Counted from the first letter of the stretch, positions 28,489-37,057 are shown. The stretch is DNA of 64,000 nt from Roseospira marina (GCF_014197855.1 NZ_JACIGJ010000008.1:1-64000); one strand, 5' to 3'. The notes: generated by a model not told the origin, from the sequence alone. Program-made: numbers and translations.

Positions 28489-28968
28489 GTGCCCCCCTCG
28501 CTGCTGGTCCCGGCCCCCGGCCGCCGGGCCATCGCCGACAGCGACACCGCCGCCATGACGCGCGGCATAACCCGTGGCGTCTGCCGGCATCTGGCGAACA
28601 CGGGCCATGCCGTCCTGACGGAATTCAAGCTGCCGAACCGCCGACGCGCCGACGTGGTGGCCCTGGACCCGGACGGCCAGGTGGTGCTGGTCGAGGTCAA
28701 GAGCGCCCTGGCGGACTACCGCGCCGACGGCAAATGGCGGGAGTATCTGCCGTACTGCGATGTGTTCGCCTTCGCCGTGGCAGACACCTTTCCCATCGAT
28801 GTGCTGCCGCCGGAGTGCGGCCTGCTGGTGGCCGATCCCTGGGGGGCCGAGGTGGTGCGCCTGATGGCGCTCGCCCCCTTGCATCCGGCCCGACGCCGCG
28901 CCATGACTCTGCGCTTCGCCCGGTTGGCCGGCGAACGCCTCCACCGGTTGCTCGACCCGCCGGTCTGA
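28489..28968 (+). CDS. mmcB: MmcB family DNA repair protein
   Basis: 159 residues from the GTG at 28489, which has GAAGGA seven bases upstream and sits after the LexA box; longer frame starts (TTG 28366, ATG 28378) precede the box and are rejected. It has a PD-(D/E)XK nuclease-like core: TEFKLPNRRRADVVALD, then VVLVEVKSALADYRADGKWREYLPYCD, with the acidic-Lys pattern (E-x-K) of that fold, and FPIDVLPPECGLLVADPWGAEVVR. MmcB is an SOS-induced protein linked to mitomycin C damage repair in Caulobacter. Cytoplasmic and monocistronic here. Confidence 0.88.
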   Translation: MPPSLLVPAPGRRAIADSDTAAMTRGITRGVCRHLANTGHAVLTEFKLPNRRRADVVALDPDGQVVLVEVKSALADYRADGKWREYLPYCDVFAFAVADTFPIDVLPPECGLLVADPWGAEVVRLMALAPLHPARRRAMTLRFARLAGERLHRLLDPPV

Positions 28969-29100
28969 TGCAGGCCCGCCCCTCACACGACCGGACCCAC
29001 GCCACGAAGCGGTCACAAAGCCGTGACATAAGAGTCTCATCGTACAGGTGCCCACCGATGATCGTGGCGCCGTCCGTTGCTTCAAAGGAGCCCTGTGCCC

Positions 29101-29670
29101 ATGACCGAGCCGCGCCACCACGACGCCGGCACCGTTCCCACGCCGGTCGCCTGGAAACTGCTGGCCCCGGCCATCGCCGCCATGACCGCCGTGGTCGTCG
29201 CGTCGAATATCCTGGTCGGGTATCCGATCAACGACTGGCTGACCTGGGGCGCGCTGTCTTATCCGGTGGCGTTCCTGGTCACGGATCTGACCAACCGGCA
29301 CTATGGGCCGGCGCTGGCGCGCCGTGTGGTCTATGTGGGCTTTGCCCTGGCGGTCGTGCTGTCCTTTCTGCTGGCCTCCCCGCGCATCGCACTGGCGTCC
29401 GGAACGGCCTTCCTGGTGGCGCAGACGCTGGACGTTCAGGTGTTCGACCGGTTGCGGAACCGGGCGTGGTGGCTGCCGCCGCTGATGTCGTCGTTTCTGG
29501 GCTCCGCGCTCGACACGGCGCTGTTCTTCTCGCTCGCGTTCGCCGGGGAGCCGCTGCCCTGGGTTCAGTGGGCGTTCGGCGACTTCGCCGTCAAGGTCTG
29601 CGTCGCCCTCGCCCTGCTGCCCGCGTTCCGGATCCTGGCGCGGGGACCGGGCGTCGCGGTGGCGCGATGA
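29101..29670 (+). CDS. yhhQ: Queuosine precursor transporter (YhhQ family)
   Basis: 189 residues, five to six membrane segments. Family stretches: SNILVGYPINDWLTWGALSYPVAFLVTDLTNRHYGPALARRVVY, LASGTAFLVAQTLDVQVFDRLR and PPLMSSFLGSALDTALFFSLAF. It imports queuine-pathway precursors such as preQ0/preQ1. The start is the ATG with CAAAGGAG about 10 bases upstream. A preQ1 riboswitch was looked for upstream and not seen. The stop overlaps the next start (ATGA). Confidence 0.9.
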   Translation: MTEPRHHDAGTVPTPVAWKLLAPAIAAMTAVVVASNILVGYPINDWLTWGALSYPVAFLVTDLTNRHYGPALARRVVYVGFALAVVLSFLLASPRIALASGTAFLVAQTLDVQVFDRLRNRAWWLPPLMSSFLGSALDTALFFSLAFAGEPLPWVQWAFGDFAVKVCVALALLPAFRILARGPGVAVAR

Positions 29671-30017
29671 CAATGGCCCGCGCGCCCACCCGCCGCCGGA
29701 ACACGGCCCGGATCGGAGCCCAGATCGGGTCCGTGGCCGCCGTGCTGGCGCTGCTTGCGACGGCGTTTCCCGCGCCGGCAGCAGCGCAGAGTGCAATCGA
29801 CGAGCGCCCGGGCCCGCGCGTCATGCTGTGCCTGTACGGCGCCGAGGGCCAAATGCTGGCCGGCAGCCCGCATTGCCCCGACCGCGCCCGGCCCCGCGAC
29901 GCCATCCTGCCGGCGGCCCACTGCTTTTATGACCGGGAGGGCCGCCTGTGGCGCGGCCTGCCGCGCTGCCCCCGGACCGCGCCGCCGTTCCTAATGGACG
30001 AAGCGCGCGGCCAGTAG
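29667..30017 (+). CDS. Small exported protein with a duplicated Cys motif
   Basis: 116 residues, ATG overlapping the yhhQ stop (ATGA). The signal peptide is at about 20-41 (AAVLALLATAFPAPAAAQ). The mature part, about 75 residues, contains the same motif twice: MLCLYGAEGQMLAGSPHCP (about 53-71) and AHCFYDREGRLWRGLPRCP (about 84-102), that is C-x-Y-x-x-(E/D)G-x-x-x-x-G-x-P-x-CP. Four cysteines could form two disulfides. No known family; function unknown. Confidence 0.75.
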   Translation: MTMARAPTRRRNTARIGAQIGSVAAVLALLATAFPAPAAAQSAIDERPGPRVMLCLYGAEGQMLAGSPHCPDRARPRDAILPAAHCFYDREGRLWRGLPRCPRTAPPFLMDEARGQ

Positions 30018-30078
30018 GCCCCCCCGTCGGCAACACCGCCACCGCAGCACCACAACCACATCAGGCGCCGCCACCGGA

Positions 30079-30099
30079 GCCGGCCCTGGCCAGGCCGGC
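30079..30099. terminator. Hairpin between the small exported protein and the kinase genes
   Basis: GCCGGCC, seven-base loop CTGGCCA, GGCCGGC: a perfect 7-base stem 62 bases after the preceding stop. No T run, so a weak terminator candidate. Confidence 0.35.
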
Positions 30100-30245
30100 A
30101 TGAAACGCGCGCACCTCGGCGTCTCGGCCATGACCAAGCCCACGCCAGGGGAACGCCTTGTGAGCGGTGGGGTGGGTCCCCTATGCTACCCGCCGCAATC
30201 GTCGTATGCCCTGTCTGGACTCACTTGAAAGGACCCGTTGCCCTC

Positions 30246-31262
30246 ATGACTGCTCCGCGCCATGACGTTGTTGCCCTTGGCAACGCCATCGTCGATGTCC
30301 ACGCCCACGCCAACGAAAGCTTTCTTGCCGAGCACGGCATGAACAAGGGTGGCATGATGCTAATCGACCGCGCCCGCGCCGCCATGCTGTATGACGCCAT
30401 GGGCCCCGGCGTGGAAAGCTCGGGGGGATCGGCGGCCAACACCGTCGCGGGGCTCGCCTCGCTGGGGGCGCGGGCCGCATTCGTCGGCAAGGTTGCCGAG
30501 GACCAGCTCGGTCAGATTTTTACCCACGATATCCGGGCCATCGGCGCGGCCTTCGACACGCCGCCTCTGACCGGACCGAAGGCGGAAGAGTCGTCGACCG
30601 CCCGCTGCCTGATTCTGGTCACCCCGGACGGCCAGCGCACCATGAACACCTACCTCGGCGCCTGCATCGAGCTGGGGCCGGAGGACATTGACGAGGCGCT
30701 GTTCGCCGGCGGACTCATCACCTACATCGAAGGCTATCTGTGGGATCCGCCACGCGCCAAGGACGCGATCGTCAAGGCCGCCGCCGCCGCCCGCGACGCC
30801 GGCCGCAAGGTCGCCCTGACCCTGTCGGACAGCTTCTGCGTCGATCGCCACCGCGAGACGTTCATCGAGCTGACCAGCGGGTTCGTGAACCTGCTGTTCG
30901 CCAACGAGGCGGAAATCAAGGCGCTGTACCAGACCGACGACCTCGACCAGGCGGTGGCCCAGATCAAGGGGCACACCGACATCGCGGCCATCACGCGGTC
31001 TGAGAAGGGATCGCTGGTGGTGACTGGCGACGAGGTGCTGACCGTGCCCGCCGAGCCGATCGCCCAGGTCATGGACACGACGGGCGCCGGCGATCTGTAC
31101 GCCGCGGGCTTCCTGCGTGGCCTGACCAGCGGCCGCAGCCTAGCGGACTGCGCCCACATCGGGCACGTCTGCGCGGCGGAGATCATCAGCCATTTCGGCC
31201 CGCGCCCCGAGGTGGCGTCACTGGCCGATCTGGTCTCGCAGAAAATGGGCCGCGCCGCCTGA
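30246..31262 (+). CDS. PfkB family carbohydrate/adenosine kinase
   Basis: 338 residues. PfkB signature 1 region ESSGGSAANTVAGLASLGARAAFVGKV and signature 2 region MDTTGAGDLYAAGFLRGL with the catalytic Asp in TGAGD. The N-terminus (VVALGNAIVDVHAHANESFLAEHGMNKGGMMLID) and LGACIELGPEDID match the adenosine-kinase-like branch widespread in alphaproteobacteria. It phosphorylates a nucleoside or sugar with ATP in the cytosol; adenosine is likely but not proven. The ATG at 30246 has GAAAGGA upstream. Convergent with the bactofilin gene. Confidence 0.88.
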   Translation: MTAPRHDVVALGNAIVDVHAHANESFLAEHGMNKGGMMLIDRARAAMLYDAMGPGVESSGGSAANTVAGLASLGARAAFVGKVAEDQLGQIFTHDIRAIGAAFDTPPLTGPKAEESSTARCLILVTPDGQRTMNTYLGACIELGPEDIDEALFAGGLITYIEGYLWDPPRAKDAIVKAAAAARDAGRKVALTLSDSFCVDRHRETFIELTSGFVNLLFANEAEIKALYQTDDLDQAVAQIKGHTDIAAITRSEKGSLVVTGDEVLTVPAEPIAQVMDTTGAGDLYAAGFLRGLTSGRSLADCAHIGHVCAAEIISHFGPRPEVASLADLVSQKMGRAA

Positions 31263-31302
31263 CGCACCCTCCCTAACGAGATCGCCCCGACGGGGACGGG
31301 GT

Positions 31303-31325
31303 GGGGGCACGCCGGTCGCGCCCCC
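31303..31325. terminator. Hairpin between convergent genes
   Basis: GGGGGC, 11-base loop, GCCCCC between the kinase and bactofilin 3' ends; no T run. Confidence 0.35.
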
Positions 31326-31335
31326 GCCTCCGGGA

Positions 31336-31995
31336 TCAGGCGCCGGGTCCGGCGCTTTCGCCGCCGCCGATCACATCCATCTGGCCGCGAATCTCGCCGC
31401 CTTCCTCGATCACGAGGGCCGCGTACTGCACCGAGCCGTTGATGCGCCCGCCGTTGCGCAGGGTCAGCCGGCGCTTGACGATCAGGTTGCCCTCGAAACG
31501 GCCGGAGATGTCCGCCTCCTGAATCGAGGCGGTCCCCTTGAACAAGCCGCTGGCCGTGACCTCAATCGCCTCGGCGTCGTTCAGGTCGGCCTCCACCGTG
31601 CCCTCGACCACCAGACGGTCGCAGGCGCTGATCTGGCCGTTGAGCTGAATGCCGCTGCCGACGATCAGATTTTTCGTCTCCCCGGACTCCCGCGTGGCCA
31701 CCGTTCCGGGCTTGGGCGGCGACAGGGTCGGCGGGGCGCTCTCCGCCTCCGGGGCGGCCGGCGCCGGAGCCTTCAGCCCGTCGGCCCGGCCCACCATGGG
31801 CGGTTCCGGGCGGAACGCGCCGGTCTGCGGCTTGACCGGCATACCGGGTTGAAACTTCGGAGACGACACTTGAGACGGCTCGTGGGACGAGGGGCCGCCC
31901 TTAGGCTCCCCGGCGTCGAGACGGTCCTCGGTCGTGGCGCCGCCTTGGCCGCCACCGGACGGACGGCCCTGAGGGCTGTTGCCAAAAAAAGCCAT
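31336..31995 (-). CDS. Bactofilin (polymer-forming cytoskeletal protein)
   Basis: 219 residues. A disordered Pro/Gly/Ser-rich N-terminus (about 1-105) is followed by the bactofilin beta-helix (about 107-207): KNLIVGSGIQLNGQISACDRLVVEGTVEADLNDAEAIEV, with repeating hydrophobic/Gly turns, ending GGEIRGQMDVIG. Bactofilins form filaments that organise cell-shape or polar structures. The N-terminal tail is longer than in many family members. The ATG at 31995 is preceded by GAGGGA. Confidence 0.93.
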   Translation of the reverse strand: MAFFGNSPQGRPSGGGQGGATTEDRLDAGEPKGGPSSHEPSQVSSPKFQPGMPVKPQTGAFRPEPPMVGRADGLKAPAPAAPEAESAPPTLSPPKPGTVATRESGETKNLIVGSGIQLNGQISACDRLVVEGTVEADLNDAEAIEVTASGLFKGTASIQEADISGRFEGNLIVKRRLTLRNGGRINGSVQYAALVIEEGGEIRGQMDVIGGGESAGPGA

Positions 31996-32074
31996 GGGTT
32001 GTGATCCCTCGTTGAAAGCTGCGCATGCGGGCCGGGCGCGTATCGCCAGCGTCGGTCACCGCCTCATCTGAATC

Positions 32075-32749
32075 TTAAGCGGAGGCGGGGCGCCCCCGCA
32101 ACGTCTGGACAACGTGCACCATGAACGCGGTGGCGAGAACCGGCACCAGAAGATTGAGGAACGGAACCAGCATCAAACCCGCGATCACCGCCCCCGCGAC
32201 GAAGATCTGGGTGCGATGGGTGCGCCGCTCCGCCGTGAGGCTGTGGCGGTCGAGCCGACGTGCCGCCACGAGCTCGTGATACTCCCGCCCCAGAAGATAG
32301 CCGTTGAGCACGACATAAATGACGGGGCTGAGCACCGACAGAAAAATGTAAAACGGCAGCGCCACGATGTTCAGCAGCACCGACACCGCCGCGAACGAGA
32401 GAGCGCCACCCAGTCCCTCCAGCAGCGGCACCTCGCGCGCCGGGGGCAGATTCGGATAGTGGCGGCGCTCCACGGCGTCCGCAATGCGTTCCAGGAACAG
32501 ACTGACGAACACGGTCACCACGGCGGGGAAGAAGATCAGCGCCACCACGACCGCCGCGCCCCCGCCCACGACATCGATAACGGTATCCAGCCACGGCGAA
32601 TCGACCACGGTGATCGATCCCAGGCCGAACCAAAGCCCCAGGACGAGCGCAATGTAACAGGCGAGGGTCAGGCCCAGGCTGATCCACAGCGGCTGGCGCA
32701 CACGCGGGTCACCGAGCTGTTCGATGGCTTTGATAAGGGCGCGGATCAT
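32075..32749 (-). CDS. EI24/CysZ-like integral membrane protein
   Basis: 224 residues with four to five membrane helices. It opens IRALIKAIEQLGDPRVRQPLWISLGLTL, with central SPVIYVVLNGYLLGREYHELVAARRL and a hydrophobic C-terminal pair, the layout of the EI24 domain (CysZ-like) family. Sulfate uptake is known for CysZ, but this alphaproteobacterial branch is often annotated only as EI24; the cys genes lie 21 kb away. The ATG at 32749 starts the conserved region; upstream frame residues are not supported. Confidence 0.8.
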   Translation of the reverse strand: MIRALIKAIEQLGDPRVRQPLWISLGLTLACYIALVLGLWFGLGSITVVDSPWLDTVIDVVGGGAAVVVALIFFPAVVTVFVSLFLERIADAVERRHYPNLPPAREVPLLEGLGGALSFAAVSVLLNIVALPFYIFLSVLSPVIYVVLNGYLLGREYHELVAARRLDRHSLTAERRTHRTQIFVAGAVIAGLMLVPFLNLLVPVLATAFMVHVVQTLRGRPASA

Positions 32750-33300
32750 GACGGAAACTCGCTTCGCAGTCTCGGAGATGTCTCGGACCTCGACGGGGGC
32801 ACCGACGGGGCCCGAATCGCCGCACGGTAGACCACCGACGCCCGCCAGGAAACGCCCATCTCGCGGTCGCCACACGGTTTTGGCGGCCATCCGGCGGGCG
32901 CCCAAGCTCTTTGGAATCCTTATTGTTTCTCAAGCGAACACAGTCGTTTGGAGGGGGCTTTTTGCGCCGTTCGATAGGATTCGACACCCCCTCCTTCGCA
33001 TGCGCGATAATTTTTTATTGCGAGATCGCCCATCTTCACGTTATGAAATTACCCAACTTGGTTGGTTCTGAATGACAGTTCCATGTCGCCCAGCGGGCAA
33101 ATTCGCTCGCAAATTGACTGGAGCATCATACATTTGCCACCCACATAGAGATTAGAATAAGAAAAAATGACGGGGAGCAAGCGGCACGCGCGGTGCATAG
33201 GCCCGCTCAGGCGGACCACCTCCGGATCACCCGGACAGAAACCGTACGGCCGCGCATGGGGCCCACGCGCACCATGCCATCACATAGGAGGACGTGCGCA
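32750..33300. other. Divergent intergenic region before phaZ
   Basis: About 550 bases without a supported gene. The part next to the EI24 gene is GC-rich. From about 32985 to 33180 there is an AT-rich island (for example ATAATTTTTTATTGCGAG and TTAGAATAAGAAAAAATGAC) that must hold the phaZ promoter and may contain a small RNA or regulator sites. AGGAGGA at 33287-33293 is the phaZ ribosome site. No -35/-10 pair with proper spacing could be fixed. Confidence 0.5.
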
Positions 33301-34740
33301 GTGCTGTATCACATCCATGAGATGAATCATCATGCGATGATGCCCATGCGAATGATGGCCCAGGCCGTCAACATGCTGGCGACCAATCCGCTGTTGCCCT
33401 CCAGCCATACGGGCCTGGGTCGGACGGTCGCGGCCGGCACCGACGTGTTCGAGCGGGTCACGCGGAAGTACGCCAAGCCCGAGTTCGGCCTGAACGACAC
33501 CATCGTCGACGGCGAACTGGTGTCCGTCACCGAGCGCGTGGTCGATCACAAGCCGTTCTGCAACCTGATCCACTTCGAACGCGACCTGGACGAACCGCGC
33601 GACGATCCGGCCATCCTGGTCGTCGCCGCCTTGTCCGGCCACTACGCAACGCTGATGCGCGGCACGGTCGAGGCCCTGCTGCCCGACCATGAGGTCTACA
33701 TCACGGACTGGCTCAACGCCCGCGACGTCGCGCTGTGGCACGGCGATTTCGACATGGAGACCTATGTCCGCTACGTCATCGAGTTCCTGGAGGTGTTGGG
33801 GCCCGACACCACCGTTTTGGCGGTCTGCCAGCCGGGCGTGCCCGTCCTCTGCGCCGCCGCGCTGATGGCCGAGGACGACAACCCGAACCGGCCGCATTCG
33901 ATCGTGCTGATGGGCAGCCCCATCGACACCCGCGAGAGCCCGACGGCGGTCAATCTGTTCGCCGAGAGCAAGGATATGTCGTGGTTCCGGCGGCGCTTCA
34001 TCCAGACCGTCCCGGCCCCCTACATGGGGGTCGGCCGCAACGTCTATCCCGGTTTCCTGCAACTCGGCGGCTTCATGGCCATGAACGTCGAGCGGCACAT
34101 GGACGCCCACAAGGACTACTTCAACCACCTGATCGAGGGCGACGGCGACTCCGCGGCCGCACACCGCACGTTCTATGACGAATATCTGTCAGTCATGGAT
34201 ATGCCGGCCAACTTCTACCTCCAGACCATCGAGCGGGTGTTCAAGGAGCATCACTTGCCCGAGGGCCGCATGAGGATCGGCGACCGTCTGGTCCGGCCGG
34301 AGGCGATCACGGACATCGGCCTGTTCACGGTCGAGGGCGAGAAGGACGACATCACCGGCCTGGGCCAGACCGAGGCCTCCCACCGCCTGATGTCCAACGT
34401 CCCGGCCGCCTTCCGGGAGCACATGGTGTGCCCGGGCGTGGGCCACTACGGCGTGTTCAACGGACGGCGCTGGCGCGAGGTCATCCGTCCGCGGATCGCC
34501 AGCTTCGTGCGCAAGGCCCGGGCGCGCCGGGGCTTCGGCTCGCCGGTCGAACCCGCCGTGACGGACTCCGAAATCCGGGCGAGCGCCGTGGCGCACGAGC
34601 CGGCGGCGGCCGCCGGCACGGGTGCCAGCAAGAGTAAGGGTCGCGCCCGCACCGGCGGGTCGACCGGCACCACCGCGACCACGCGCAGCCGCTCGGGAAG
34701 CGCCCGACGCACAGCCGCCGCGACGCAACCGGCCGAATAG
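33301..34740 (+). CDS. phaZ: Intracellular polyhydroxybutyrate depolymerase
   Basis: 479 residues from the GTG at 33301, chosen because AGGAGGA lies eight bases before it and the family begins LY-x-x-x-EMNHHA. Alpha/beta-hydrolase fold with the nucleophile elbow AVCQPGVPVL, carrying Cys (about 176) instead of Ser, as known for intracellular PhaZ enzymes; DWLNARDVALWHGDFDMETYV and the C-terminal GVGHYGVFNGRRWREVIRPRI with the catalytic His are conserved. It degrades stored PHB granules. The last 60 or so residues (after about 418) are an extra low-complexity tail rich in Ala, Thr, Ser and Arg. Monocistronic; 14-base repeats follow. Confidence 0.93.
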   Translation: MLYHIHEMNHHAMMPMRMMAQAVNMLATNPLLPSSHTGLGRTVAAGTDVFERVTRKYAKPEFGLNDTIVDGELVSVTERVVDHKPFCNLIHFERDLDEPRDDPAILVVAALSGHYATLMRGTVEALLPDHEVYITDWLNARDVALWHGDFDMETYVRYVIEFLEVLGPDTTVLAVCQPGVPVLCAAALMAEDDNPNRPHSIVLMGSPIDTRESPTAVNLFAESKDMSWFRRRFIQTVPAPYMGVGRNVYPGFLQLGGFMAMNVERHMDAHKDYFNHLIEGDGDSAAAHRTFYDEYLSVMDMPANFYLQTIERVFKEHHLPEGRMRIGDRLVRPEAITDIGLFTVEGEKDDITGLGQTEASHRLMSNVPAAFREHMVCPGVGHYGVFNGRRWREVIRPRIASFVRKARARRGFGSPVEPAVTDSEIRASAVAHEPAAAAGTGASKSKGRARTGGSTGTTATTRSRSGSARRTAAATQPAE

Positions 34741-34771
34741 GGGCGGCCGAATAGGGGCGGCCGAATAGGGG
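34730..34771. repeat. Three tandem copies of a 14-base unit
   Basis: CGGCCGAATAGGGG occurs three times in a row without mismatch. The first copy contains the last codons and TAG stop of phaZ. Each unit keeps an in-register TAG, so copy-number changes would not alter the protein. Confidence 0.9.
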
Positions 34772-34917
34772 CACCCGACATCATCCGACAGACGCGAGAC
34801 GGCGGGCGCTCCCGGGCGCCTGCCGTCTCCGTTTGCCCCCACGCCCCGGCGAGACCGGCTCCAAACGGGTCCAAACACCCCCCTGTCCCCAGCCGCCGGG
34901 TTGGGTATACTCCGTGC

Positions 34918-35826
34918 ATGACATCCCGGTCGCACCCCGCGTCCGGCCCCTTGGCCGGCTCCGCGCCTTCCTCCCCGTCGTCCCCGGCGCGCCCGGTCAC
35001 CGGACCGTTGCCCGGCGCGGACGACCCGCCCCCGTTCGAGGTCCTCAACCCGGACGCCCAACGGCCGGTGCTGCTGATCTGCGATCACGCCGGACACCGC
35101 CTTCCCCAGGCGCTGGGGACGCTGGGGCTCGACAACGCCGACCTGCACCGGCACATCGCCTGGGATATCGGCGCCGCCGCCGTCACGCGCCACCTCGCCC
35201 GCCGCCTGGACGTCTGCGCGGTGCTGGCGACCTACTCGCGGCTCGTCATCGACCTCAACCGGGTGCCGGGTGCGGCGGATTCGATCCCGGCGGTCAGCGA
35301 CAACACGCCCGTCCCCGGCAACCAGAACCTGACCGAAGCCGAGGAGGAGGCCCGCATCACCGGGCTGTTCCATCCCTATCACGCGGAGATCACGCGCCGG
35401 CTTCATCATTTGTGGCGCGCCACCGGGCAGGCGCCGGTTCTGTTCTCCATCCACTCCTTCACGCCGACGATGACATGCGGCGGCCCGCCCCGCCCGTGGC
35501 ACATCGGCGTGCTGTGGGACAGCGACGGCCGCCTCGCCCTGCCCTTGATGGAGGGGCTGGCGCACGACCCGGACCTGATCGTGGGCGACAACGAGCCGTA
35601 CTCCGGCTGGGTGGTCGGATACACGGTCGCGGCCCACGCCGGCAGCGCCGGTCTGGCCCGCGCCGCCATCGAGATCCGGCAGGACCTGATCGCGACCGAA
35701 GCCGGGGCCGCGGACTGGGCCGGCCGTCTGGCGTCCATTCTGGAGGGTATCCTGGCGGACCCGGGCCTGTACGTGCACCTGTCGGACGGTGGCCCGGACC
35801 CGTCGGGCTCCGACGGCCTGGAATAA
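34918..35826 (+). CDS. N-formylglutamate amidohydrolase family protein
   Basis: 302 residues. After a Pro/Ser-rich N-terminal 35 residues: VLLICDHAGHRLPQALGTLGL, HIAWDIGAAAVTRHLARRLD, YSRLVIDLNR and LFSIHSFTP, the zinc-ligand and substrate regions of the N-formylglutamate deformylase family, and VGDNEPYSG. The family hydrolyses N-formyl-L-glutamate to formate and glutamate in histidine breakdown, but no hut genes are present. The frequent partner is the YbdK-type ligase, which follows here by 85 bases, so a different amide substrate is possible. Confidence 0.88.
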   Translation: MTSRSHPASGPLAGSAPSSPSSPARPVTGPLPGADDPPPFEVLNPDAQRPVLLICDHAGHRLPQALGTLGLDNADLHRHIAWDIGAAAVTRHLARRLDVCAVLATYSRLVIDLNRVPGAADSIPAVSDNTPVPGNQNLTEAEEEARITGLFHPYHAEITRRLHHLWRATGQAPVLFSIHSFTPTMTCGGPPRPWHIGVLWDSDGRLALPLMEGLAHDPDLIVGDNEPYSGWVVGYTVAAHAGSAGLARAAIEIRQDLIATEAGAADWAGRLASILEGILADPGLYVHLSDGGPDPSGSDGLE

Positions 35827-35911
35827 CCGGCCGGGAACAACCGCCGGAGAGCCGGCTCCGCCGCCGTCCAGGAGGGCGCGGACGGGCCGTCATCGCAGGG
35901 GGAGGAGCGCG

Positions 35912-37057
35912 ATGAGCACCATCATGAACACCGAACCGGCGTTCACCCTGGGCGTGGAGGAGGAATACCTCCTGGTGAACCCGGACACCGGCGACCTGGT
36001 GACCGACGTCCCGGATTCGATGATGCAGCAGTTCGCCGATATGCCGGAGGGCGTGGCGAGCCCAGAGTTCCTGCGCAGCCAGATCGAGGTCGGCACCCGC
36101 AAGTGCGAGACCGTTGCCGAACTCGGCACATGCCTGCGCGCGCTCCGCCGACGGGTCCATGATGTGGCCGCCCTTCACAATCTCGCGCCCATCGCCGCAT
36201 CGACGCATCCGTTCGCGCAATGGAGCGACCAGAAGCATACGGTCAAGGACCGCTACACCGCGCTCGCCAAGGACTATCAGGCCGTCGCCCGACGGCTGCT
36301 GATCAGCGGCATGCATGTGCACGTCGGGATCGAGGACCCGGACCTGCGCATCGACCTGATGAACCAGACCGCGTACTTCCTGCCGCACCTGCTGGCGCTG
36401 TCGACCTCATCGCCCTTCTGGCGCGGGCTGGACACGGGCCTGAAGAGCTATCGCATCAGCGTGTTCAACGAACTGCCGCGCACCGGCCTGCCCGGGCGGT
36501 TCGAGTCCTACGCGGACTACAAGCGCCATATCGACATCGTGGTGCAGGCCGGCCTGCTGGAGGACGCCAGCAAGATCTGGTGGGACCTGCGGCCGTCCGC
36601 GACCTTCCCCACCCTGGAAATGCGGATCACCGACATCTGCACCCGCGTCGACGACACCCTGTGCCTCGCCGCGCTGTACGTCTGCATCCTGCGCATGCTG
36701 TGGCGGCTGCGCCGGTCCAACCAGCGCTGGCGCATCTACGCGCAGATGTTGGTGGAGGAAAACCGCTGGCGGGCGCAACGCTACGGGCTCGATGAGGGGC
36801 TGGTGGATTTCGGCAAAGGGCAGGTGGTGCCGATGGCCGCCCTGACCGAAGAGCTGATCGAACTGACCCGGGAAGACCAGAAAGTGCTCGGCTGCCGCGA
36901 CGAAGTGGAGCACGTCCGCGACATCATCGCACGCGGCACCAGTGCGCACGCCCAGCGCCGCACCTACCAGGAGGCCATCGAGGGCGGCGCGGATTCGGAG
37001 GACGCCCTGCGCGAGGTGGTCGCCATGCTGCGCCGGCAAACCATACTGGGCGTGTAA
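35912..37057 (+). CDS. Carboxylate-amine ligase (YbdK / GCS2 family)
   Basis: 381 residues. The N-terminal FTLGVEEEYLLVNPDTGDLV carries the conserved EEE of the GCS2 fold; SQIEVGTRKCETVAEL, GMHVHVGI, PRTGLPGRFESYADY and SATFPTLEMRITDICTRVDDTL follow. Members catalyse weak ATP-dependent ligation of glutamate with cysteine or other amines; the true substrate is unknown. GGGGGAGGAG lies 5-14 bases upstream of the ATG. It lies downstream of the N-formylglutamate amidohydrolase-like gene in one probable operon. Confidence 0.9.
   Translation: MSTIMNTEPAFTLGVEEEYLLVNPDTGDLVTDVPDSMMQQFADMPEGVASPEFLRSQIEVGTRKCETVAELGTCLRALRRRVHDVAALHNLAPIAASTHPFAQWSDQKHTVKDRYTALAKDYQAVARRLLISGMHVHVGIEDPDLRIDLMNQTAYFLPHLLALSTSSPFWRGLDTGLKSYRISVFNELPRTGLPGRFESYADYKRHIDIVVQAGLLEDASKIWWDLRPSATFPTLEMRITDICTRVDDTLCLAALYVCILRMLWRLRRSNQRWRIYAQMLVEENRWRAQRYGLDEGLVDFGKGQVVPMAALTEELIELTREDQKVLGCRDEVEHVRDIIARGTSAHAQRRTYQEAIEGGADSEDALREVVAMLRRQTILGV

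Noticed and set aside
28969-29100. preQ1 riboswitch upstream of yhhQ
   Set aside because: The site was examined because YhhQ genes can carry one; only a CAAAGGAG ribosome site is visible, without a conserved aptamer core or pseudoknot.
28267-29796. Long minus-strand open frame of about 509 codons opposite mmcB and yhhQ
   Set aside because: It is antisense to well-supported genes, crosses the LexA box and has the Arg/Gly/His/Gln-rich composition typical of shadow frames in GC-rich DNA.
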